From Natrinema salaciae (GTDB taxonomy: Archaea; Halobacteriota; Halobacteria; Halobacteriales; Natrialbaceae), in the NCBI RefSeq assembly GCF_900110865.1, contig NZ_FOFD01000005.1, positions 248,001 through 312,000 of the forward strand: a DNA stretch of 64,000 nt. The letters are read 5' to 3'. The first letter of the stretch is position 1. Every line of letters starts with the position of its first letter. This document shows positions 57,906 to 64,000 of the stretch, piece by piece. The position numbers and the translations under genes are program-made. The notes below the pieces were generated by a model, which ran no database searches, was not told the DNA's origin, and saw nothing but the letters and a program-made list of their open reading frames with translations.

Positions 57906-58104
57906 AACGCTCTCCAACGTTGCTGGCGAATACTCGTTTCTGCGTGACGGCGTCGAGGTCAGAGATAAGCATACGAAGGCGTTACTGGAGCAGACATCTA
58001 ACTATGCAGTATCTGTTAGGAACAGTCTGCTGAAGACAGAGGAGGGTTCAGCACAGCGGCTTCGTTTGTTTCACATTGAAGCCACTGAACCAGTCATTCG
58101 GTAG
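57906..58104 (+). pseudogene. C-terminal fragment of an unknown protein
   Basis: About 60 codons: 'GEYSFLRDGVEVRDKHTKAL', 'LEQTSNYAVSVRNSLLKTEE' and 'GSAQRLRLFHIEATEPVIR', stop at 58104. Protein-like but without a start, abutting the kinase fragment. Slightly AT-richer. Confidence 0.35.
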
Positions 58105-58178
58105 ACCTGCACACTGAACAATCGTCTCTGGTTCAAGAATTGAGTTACCTTTTTACAGATCACCAATTAAGATCACCT

Positions 58179-58337
58179 ATGGCGCTTGACGATGTCCTTG
58201 CCCAATTTAGTAAATTCCTCGAAGGGGACAAGATAACCGGAAGACAGGCGGGGCTCATAATCTTTGTCTGGATGGGGGCCGTCGCTCTCTTTGGATTGAT
58301 ATCCTATATTATAGTGTTCATGATCATTGGGTTTTAA
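58179..58337 (+). CDS. Small single-span membrane protein
   Basis: 52 residues: MALDDVLAQFSKFLEGDKIT, then 'GRQAGLIIFVWMGAVALFGL' and ISYIIVFMIIGF. An N-terminal amphipathic helix and one long or two short membrane helices. ATG 58179, stop 58337. No family recognised. Confidence 0.55.
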   Translation: MALDDVLAQFSKFLEGDKITGRQAGLIIFVWMGAVALFGLISYIIVFMIIGF

Positions 58338-58548
58338 TCAGTTTCGTCGCTATGTCTCTCGCCTGTACTGACCGACCACTCCCCTTGTAGAGCGCCTCTC
58401 AATCTGTGCCACATTCGCGCTCTGTAGTGAGCCCAGCTGCTGAAACCTATCACCGACTGTGGGTTTCAACAAGGCCGTTCCATTCGGTTCGAACGCGCCA
58501 AACTCGTGGCAGGGCGAGCCGGGGATGTTCGCGTCGGTCGCGAGCCCC

Positions 58549-60105
58549 CTAGTCGTCCGCGGGCGTCGCGACTTCCGATTTGATCATGTCGGCGGCCTTC
58601 TCGGCGATGGCGATGGTCGGAGCGTTGGTGTTCCCGCTGGTGAGCGTCGGCATGATCGAGGCGTCGACGACGCGCAGGTTCTCGACCCCGTGGACCTGGA
58701 GGGAGTCGTCCACCACGGCCATGTCGTCGTCGCCCATCTTGCAGGTTCCGACGGGATGATAGACGGTGTGGGCCGTCTCGCGGATGTGCTCGCGGATCCC
58801 CTCGTCGGTGGTCACGTCCTCGCCCGGCCAGACTTCCGGTCCGCGGTACTCGTCCATCGCGTCCGCACGGGCGATCTCGCGGGCGCGCTTGACCCCTTCG
58901 ACCATTATCTCCCAGTCCGTGTCCTCGGTGAGGAACTTCGGATCCAACACCGGGTCCTCGAAGGGGTCGGCAGAGGCGAGCGTGATTCGACCGCGGCTCT
59001 CGGGGCGGACCTGCGTCGCACCCACGGAGAAGCCCACACCCTCGTCGGGGTTGCCGAGCCCGTTCTCCATGAAGTACACCGGCGCGAAGTGGTATTGGAG
59101 GTCCGGCGCCGGCGCGTCGTCATCTACGTAGGTGAACCCGCCGGCCTCCCCAATGTTCGAGGACGGCGCGGGTTCGTCCGGCCCAGCCGTCCGCTCGTGG
59201 ATGACGAAGGAGAACAGGTGATCCTGGAGGTTCCGACCGACGCCTGGGAGGTCGGTCTGCACCTCGATGCCGTGCTCGGCGAGGTGATCGGCCGGGCCGA
59301 TGCCCGAGAGCATGAGGAGCTGCGGAGAGTTGATCGAACCGGCGCTCACGATGACCTCCTGGGCTGCGTCGGCCTCGTGAGTGGTGCCGTCTTGCTCGTA
59401 GGTCACCCCGACCGCACGGTCGCCTTCGAAGCGAATCTCCGTCACCTGCGCGCCCGTCTCCGCGGTCAGGTTGTCCCGGTCGAGGATAGGGGTGATGAAT
59501 GCCTTCGCCGCGCTGCACCGCTGGCCGTCCTTCTGAGTGACGTGATAGTGGCCGACCCCCTGTTGTTGTTCGCCGCTGAAGTCGTCGTTCCGGACGTGGC
59601 CCACCTCGACTGCCGCCTCGACGAGCTGGCTCGAGACGGGGTGGGGGTCAGCCGGGTCGGCAACGTTCAGCGGGCCACCCTGGCCGTGGTACTCCGAGTC
59701 GCCCGGCTCGAAGTGCTCGGAGCGCTTGAAGTACTCCAGCATCTCGTCATATCCCCAGCCCTCGTTGCCTAAGTCGGCCCAGGTGTCGTAGTCGTATGCG
59801 TTCCCGCGGATATAGATCATCGCGTTGATCGAACTGGAGCCGCCCAGCATCTTCCCGCGGGGGACGTAGATCACCCGGTCGTTCAGTTCGGACTGGGGTG
59901 CCGTGTGATAGTCCCAGTCGTATTCGGTCTTGAACAGGCTCGGAAACAGTGCTGGGACGTGGATCTCCTCTTTCTCGTCCGGATGCCCGGCCTCGAGCAA
60001 CAGGACGTCCGCGTCCGGATCGGCCGATAGTCGATGTGCCAGCGCACAGCCCGCCGAGCCAGCACCGACGAGCACGAAGTCGTACGCAGAGTCGTTCAAC
60101 GCCAT
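58549..60105 (-). CDS. GMC-family FAD oxidoreductase (choline dehydrogenase-like)
   Basis: 518 residues. FAD loop GAGSAG at 14-19, GMC signature 1 'GKMLGGSSSINAMIYIRGN' near 85, signature 2 'VIVSAGSINSPQLLMLSGIG' (core GSINSPQLLMLSGIG) near 255, and the catalytic His-Asn pair in 'TVYHPVGTCKMG' and 'SGNTNAPTIAIAEKA'. Oxidises alcohols such as choline or other primary alcohols to aldehydes. No betaine-aldehyde dehydrogenase or transporter is near, so the substrate is open. Complete. Confidence 0.9.
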   Translation of the reverse strand: MALNDSAYDFVLVGAGSAGCALAHRLSADPDADVLLLEAGHPDEKEEIHVPALFPSLFKTEYDWDYHTAPQSELNDRVIYVPRGKMLGGSSSINAMIYIRGNAYDYDTWADLGNEGWGYDEMLEYFKRSEHFEPGDSEYHGQGGPLNVADPADPHPVSSQLVEAAVEVGHVRNDDFSGEQQQGVGHYHVTQKDGQRCSAAKAFITPILDRDNLTAETGAQVTEIRFEGDRAVGVTYEQDGTTHEADAAQEVIVSAGSINSPQLLMLSGIGPADHLAEHGIEVQTDLPGVGRNLQDHLFSFVIHERTAGPDEPAPSSNIGEAGGFTYVDDDAPAPDLQYHFAPVYFMENGLGNPDEGVGFSVGATQVRPESRGRITLASADPFEDPVLDPKFLTEDTDWEIMVEGVKRAREIARADAMDEYRGPEVWPGEDVTTDEGIREHIRETAHTVYHPVGTCKMGDDDMAVVDDSLQVHGVENLRVVDASIMPTLTSGNTNAPTIAIAEKAADMIKSEVATPADD

Positions 60106-60178
60106 GAAATTGTAATATACGGAATCCTTAAAAAAGATATGGTAACCATACCCACGTTACCGAATCACATTCTCCGAG

Positions 60179-60363
60179 ACGGTGTTTCGCGTCGACGGCG
60201 ACGGCTGCCTGATCGTCGTCTCTCGACTCCGGCCGAGCGATCAGCTCGACGATGTCGACCGAGATCTGATCGAAAAGTGGTGTTATAGCTTGAACACGCG
60301 AGTTGATCGCTTCTACAACTCGTGGGTGGGCAGTTGGACAACCGCCAACGTTTCTCTTGAATA
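60179..60363 (+). pseudogene. IS6-family transposase fragment, decayed
   Basis: Reads 'SETVFRVDGDGCLIVVSRLR', 'DDVDRDLIEKWCYSLNTRVD' and 'RFYNSWVGSWTTANVSLE'. Aligns with 15200-15553: VDRNQIEKWFHTLKMRID versus VDRDLIEKWCYSLNTRVD, with many substitutions. Both flanks lost. Shows an older insertion of the same family. Confidence 0.72.
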
Positions 60364-60370
60364 ATTCATA

Positions 60371-60888
60371 CACTACTACAGTACGAAGCGAATGTACCAG
60401 TCACTATGGATAAATATACGATTCTGTGTTCTCGAGGCCGTCTGTAAATTATCAGGATTTGGTAGCAGTCCTACTCGAAGTCCACTTCAGCGATGCGTGT
60501 GAAGTTGGAGGACTACAATACGGCCAATATCGTGGTCTCGTTCGTCAAATGGTCCCGGTACATCTGCATATCTCTCGAACGTCTGGTTCATCGGTTTCAG
60601 GTGACACACATTCGGTCATCGTGCTGAACCCACCTCTACGTCTCACACCGTGTCACTGACAGCAACTCGAGAAATAGTCGAGCAACTGCAAAATCCCCGG
60701 CGCGAATGCAGTAGTGGACCACGCATCGATTCACGTTGGTTGAATCGATCGGTACAGCTGGTTGCGTACCCAGATCGAGCAGCCCCCGATTGGAGGAGTA
60801 GACTTATGCTTATTACCTGTAAAGAACGCACCACACTGACGTCCGGGTCGCTGGACAACAACAATGAGGCCTGCACGTTACACTAGAG
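60371..60888. other. Intergenic stretch, no supported gene
   Basis: About 520 bases after the IS6 relic. Short open frames exist on both strands but have no motif or composition typical of real proteins. Probably decayed DNA plus the promoter of the esterase gene. Confidence 0.45.
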
Positions 60889-62121
60889 ATGCCCATGAGC
60901 CGTGAAGACCCGCCGATTGGTGGGTCCGTCGCATCCGGGTTCGAACCCGTTCGGAGGGCCTTCGAGAATAATTTCACCCGCGGCGACGAACTCGGGGCCG
61001 CGGTCGCGGCGTACCACAATGGTGAGAACGTCGTCGATCTCTGGGGTGGGTACCGCGACACTGATTGCACAGCCCCGTGGACCGAGGAGACGCTCGTACT
61101 GGTCTTTTCAGCGACGAAGGGAGTAGCCGCTGCTGGGATGGCTCACGCCCACTCCGCTGGACTCTTCGACTTCGACGACCGGGTTGCTGAGTACTGGCCA
61201 GCTTTCGGCGTCAACGGCAAAGACGACGTTACCATCCGTGACCTGCTGAATCACCGAGCCGGTGTTGCTGCTATCGACGGGAGGCTGACCCCTGCGGATC
61301 TCGCTGATCGGCAGTCCCTTCTCGACCGGCTCGCCGCGAAGGACCCCGACTGGACGCCCGGGACTCGACACGGCTACCACGCGTTCTCACTGGGATGGTA
61401 CGCGAGCGAAGTGCTCCGGCAGGCCGATCCCGAGGGACGGCGGCTCCCGACGTACCTCCAGCAGGAACTCCTGTCGCCGCTCGACGCCGAGTTCTATATC
61501 GGCCTACCGCGGGCCGTCGATTCCGAACGAGTCGCGGAGGTAGAATCGTTCGGCGTCAGGGATCTCCTCACGAATATCCAGGGGTTTCCGCCGCGGATGC
61601 TCCTCTCGCTGGCCAACCCGTGGTCGCTCACGACACGCGCGTTGAGCCCGTTCGAGATGTCGAGCCCGGCAGCGTTGAACGCGCCCGAATGGCGACAGCA
61701 CGAGATTCCCGCCGGAAACGGTATCGGTCGGGTCCGGGATCTGGCACGGCTCTACGGCGACCTCGCTGTCGGCGGTGATATTGTTGGCTTGGACGCGGCA
61801 ACTTTCGACGAACTCAGATTCACGCCTCCCCCACCGCCAGGTGGCTCGACCGATATGGTACTGAAGACTGAGACGCTCTACTCGCTGGGCTACTGGAAAC
61901 CGTTCGCGGGCTATTCGTTCGGCAGTTCGGCAGCGTTCGGCGCGCCAGGCGCAGGCGGAGCGTTTGCCTTCGCCGATCCCGAGCGAGGGGTAGGATTTGC
62001 GTATGCCCCCAATCGGATGGGCACCCGCATCTGGGACGACCCGCGCGAAGCGGCCCTTCGTGATGCTGTCCTAGACTGTCTGGACGCCCACGGGTCCCGG
62101 ACTGCTTCGCCGTCGAACTGA
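60889..62121 (+). CDS. Serine beta-lactamase-fold hydrolase/esterase
   Basis: 410 residues. Catalytic SxxK is SATK at 74-77 (LVFSATKGVAAAGM), with 'VTIRDLLNHRAGVAAIDG' (family LL.H.SG motif, here RAG) and a Tyr region 'GYHAFSLGWYASEVLRQ' supplying the YxL/N-like base. C-terminal 'FGSSAAFGAPGAGGAFAFAD' (core GAPGAGGAFAF) is the HxG-equivalent strand. Class C beta-lactamase-related esterases (EstB type) act on short esters rather than antibiotics. ATG 60889. Stand-alone. Confidence 0.85.
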   Translation: MPMSREDPPIGGSVASGFEPVRRAFENNFTRGDELGAAVAAYHNGENVVDLWGGYRDTDCTAPWTEETLVLVFSATKGVAAAGMAHAHSAGLFDFDDRVAEYWPAFGVNGKDDVTIRDLLNHRAGVAAIDGRLTPADLADRQSLLDRLAAKDPDWTPGTRHGYHAFSLGWYASEVLRQADPEGRRLPTYLQQELLSPLDAEFYIGLPRAVDSERVAEVESFGVRDLLTNIQGFPPRMLLSLANPWSLTTRALSPFEMSSPAALNAPEWRQHEIPAGNGIGRVRDLARLYGDLAVGGDIVGLDAATFDELRFTPPPPPGGSTDMVLKTETLYSLGYWKPFAGYSFGSSAAFGAPGAGGAFAFADPERGVGFAYAPNRMGTRIWDDPREAALRDAVLDCLDAHGSRTASPSN

Positions 62122-62420
62122 TCCAAGAGGTTCCGATTGTCCCATTCACGGGTCTAATTTTCAGCTGGTTCAGTCGATTCGGACGGAACAGAACGCGGCT
62201 GTCGTGTTGCATCCACGCTCTGTATTGCTACCACTTTTCTAACAGTTTTTACCAGTTTGTTTCGACGCTACTGAACGGAGGGCGCGTATCGGTCAACAAC
62301 TTGCCTGCACTAATAGAGAACTCGGGACAGAGAAGACGCTGGACCGTTCCGCTGGTCCGATCGATCGCCTCTCAGTATCTGGTACTATACCGTTAAGTGA
62401 GATTAGCATCATAATTGACT

Positions 62421-63266
62421 ATGACCGCTGAGCAGCTACCGACGAACTCTGTACAGAGAGGGAGGCGGAAGATCGGCGTGTTTCTCTTGTTGACGTTTGG
62501 CTGGTCGTGGGGGTTCTGGGGACCGAAGGCTCTCGCCGCCGAAGGACTCGTGGAGAGCGTCCCTGCGCTTCCCGAACTGGGTGCGTTTGGCCCGACCGTT
62601 GCTGCCTTCGTCCTCGTCACATACACGAACGGTATATCTGGGGCTCGACGTCTCGCGCGACGTGCGGTTCGCCGCAACTTCCCGAAACGGTGGGTGATCC
62701 CGGCGCTGTTCCTCTCCCCTATCATTGTCTTCACCGCACTCGGCGTCGCAATTGCCACGGACGCTTCGCTATCGTTCCCTTGGACGGACAATCCGATCGT
62801 CCTTCCGATCGCGTTCGGTGTCATCTTCTTTCTCGGTGGTCCCGTCCAAGAAGAGTTCGGCTGGCGAGGGTACCTCCTTGACCCCTTACAAGATCGATTC
62901 ACGGCACTTGGTGGTGGGCTCGCTGTCGGTCTCGTCTGGGCCGTCTGGCACATTCCACTGTTTTTCATCCCGAGCGAGACGATCTACTACCAGAATCCGT
63001 TTCTCGGGTTCGCGGTCTCTATCACGCTGCTCTCCGTGCTCATGACGTGGGTGTACAACAACACGAACGCCAGCCTTCTCCCTGCCCTTCTGTTCCACAC
63101 CTCGTTTAACTGGTCGCAGGGGATGTTTCCGATACTCGATTCCGATCCAGCGAGCCTCACGTTCGTCGGACTCCTCGCTTTCACGACGGTTGCTGTCGTC
63201 GTCTACTGGGGGCCGGCCAGACTGGTTCGGACTGATAGCCCACGGCCTGATCGGTCATCGCTGTGA
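62421..63266 (+). CDS. CPBP-family intramembrane metalloprotease (Abi)
   Basis: 281 residues from ATG 62421. Eight or so helices. Motif 1 'EEFGWRGYL' (near 143) with the glutamate pair, motif 2 'GLVWAVWHIPLFF' with H, and motif 3 'PALLFHTSFNW' with the second H: the Rce1/CPBP catalytic set. Such enzymes cut CAAX-like or bacteriocin-leader peptides in the membrane. Complete. No linked peptide gene seen. Confidence 0.87.
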   Translation: MTAEQLPTNSVQRGRRKIGVFLLLTFGWSWGFWGPKALAAEGLVESVPALPELGAFGPTVAAFVLVTYTNGISGARRLARRAVRRNFPKRWVIPALFLSPIIVFTALGVAIATDASLSFPWTDNPIVLPIAFGVIFFLGGPVQEEFGWRGYLLDPLQDRFTALGGGLAVGLVWAVWHIPLFFIPSETIYYQNPFLGFAVSITLLSVLMTWVYNNTNASLLPALLFHTSFNWSQGMFPILDSDPASLTFVGLLAFTTVAVVVYWGPARLVRTDSPRPDRSSL

Positions 63267-63409
63267 ATGAGGACGAACGTGCGTGAACCTGATCGTAATC
63301 ACTTGTCTGATACTTTCTCTGTATTCAGCAACCAGCGACCCGGATTATCGTCCACAGCGAGCCGACAATAGACAGTTCGTGACTGGGCCGAGTTCTGCAT
63401 CCGGGATCG

Positions 63410-64000
63410 TCACAAGGAGGGTTGTTCTACGTGTCGTTCCCAAAATTCCGGTCCCTCGTACTTCGCATACGTCGTTCGATAACCGAATCGACGGCCAACC
63501 GGCGCGAGGACGGTCGCCAATAGGCGGGTCACGGCCGGAGGGGGCGACACGAACACCGTATCGTCTGCTAACTCGTCGGTCAACACCATGCCCTGGAGAA
63601 CCGTCGGCTGTCCCGAGTCACTCACGTTCCCTTCGTGAGCGAGGCCGAATAACGTCCTGATGAGCGGGAGTGCCTTTCCAGGTGGTTTGACTGTGCCGAT
63701 AGCCGCGGCGAAACGGTCGCCATCGTAGCGGGGTTTGTGAACCGTTCCGGCGGGCACGGTGCGTGAATCTCCCGCCGAAACGCGGTGAGGGGTTCCTTCG
63801 ACGACGACCGTCAGTTCGCCCGAGATGCCTTCAAAGGTTTCCTCGTACCCTACGTGGTAGTGTTCCGGTGGCCCTTCTCCAGCGCTCAGGTAGAGCGCGC
63901 TGTGATACTCGCCCCCCGTGTCCTCGGGGGGTTCAAGTTCGGCGACCCATTCCCGAGTCACGGGATTAGAAACGAGGGGTCCGGTCCGTTCCCGGAGTTT
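63410..64000 (-). CDS. Cupin-domain protein, partial at right edge
   Basis: The frame is open to the window edge. Visible protein: 'LRERTGPLVSNPVTREWVAE', 'EYHSALYLSAGEGPPEHYHV' with the cupin HxH, 'EGISGELTVVVEGTPHRVSA' and 'GTVHKPRYDGDRFAAAIGTV'. The typical start 'NP.T.E...' of this cupin group lies upstream of GTG 63961, so the true start is probably outside the window. C-terminal 60 residues are a helical tail. Metal-binding histidines present; function unknown. Confidence 0.75.
   Translation of the reverse strand, partial: KLRERTGPLVSNPVTREWVAELEPPEDTGGEYHSALYLSAGEGPPEHYHVGYEETFEGISGELTVVVEGTPHRVSAGDSRTVPAGTVHKPRYDGDRFAAAIGTVKPPGKALPLIRTLFGLAHEGNVSDSGQPTVLQGMVLTDELADDTVFVSPPPAVTRLLATVLAPVGRRFGYRTTYAKYEGPEFWERHVEQPSL

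Noticed and set aside
58459-59772. 437-codon plus-strand frame
   Set aside because: Mirror frame of the GMC oxidoreductase, which has all catalytic motifs on the minus strand.
1-64000. CRISPR arrays, rRNA or tRNA genes, and an origin of replication
   Set aside because: No regularly spaced direct repeats, conserved rRNA stretches, tRNA cloverleaf patterns or Orc1/Cdc6 or RepH-type gene were found by eye.

Overview
The window reads as haloarchaeal DNA (class Halobacteria). Evidence: G+C-rich genes with very acidic products, twin-arginine lipoprotein signals ending in LAGC, genes chained by ATGA/TGATG overlaps, a bacterio-opsin-activator type HTH_10 regulator, a DUF5789 protein, a DUF3179 lipoprotein and DtxR-like iron boxes. 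There is no rRNA, tRNA or CRISPR array that I can see. The many broken genes, toxin-antitoxin pairs and transposon scars suggest a megaplasmid or an accessory chromosomal region.

Layout. 0-5.3 kb: start of an enolase-superfamily gene, an AzlC/AzlD amino-acid exporter pair with a winged-helix regulator, and two adjacent beta-propeller (PQQ-like repeat) lipoproteins. 5.3-15.9 kb: toxin-antitoxin and decay zone: an RHH/PIN pair, a Doc module, a PemK/wHTH pair, relics of PIN, antitoxin, zinc-ribbon, lamin-tail/DUF3006 and MBL genes, an IS6 transposase relic, plus intact regulators, an M23 peptidase and an Asp/Glu racemase. 16-19.2 kb: thiol-redox cluster (two peroxiredoxin-like proteins, a thioredoxin, a DUF63 membrane protein). 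19.4-29.7 kb: mostly intact metabolic genes (TauE/SafE exporter; SDR + patatin + CMD operon resembling a polyhydroxyalkanoate degradation locus; disulfide reductase; DUF547; UbiA prenyltransferase; membrane protein; DUF3179).

29.7-39.3 kb: an IS200/IS605 (TnpB) scar between two gene fragments, then cupin, CoA-binding protein, a frameshifted membrane gene, a YHS-MaoC fusion, UspA, HxlR regulator with MFS exporter, DsrE and SRPBCC proteins. 39.3-48 kb: patchwork island with FG-GAP and monooxygenase fragments, an MBL gene split by an in-frame TAG, and a polymorphic-toxin-like locus. In that locus a GC-rich N-terminal module joins an AT-rich PD-(D/E)xK-like tip, followed with an ATGA overlap by an Imm49-like immunity gene; DUF2262 and other small genes lie next to it. 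This is the best candidate for an under-described system.

48.3-52.7 kb: iron uptake (two tandem substrate-binding lipoproteins, a FecCD permease, four palindromic iron boxes; no ATPase in the window). 52.7-58.3 kb: ferredoxin, DUF5789, DUF2182/DUF1326 pair, a second wHTH/PemK pair, a TRAM protein and several relics. 58.5-64 kb: GMC oxidoreductase, an IS6 relic, a serine beta-lactamase-fold esterase, a CPBP membrane protease and a cupin running off the right edge.

All family names come from reading motifs by eye; no database search was run.
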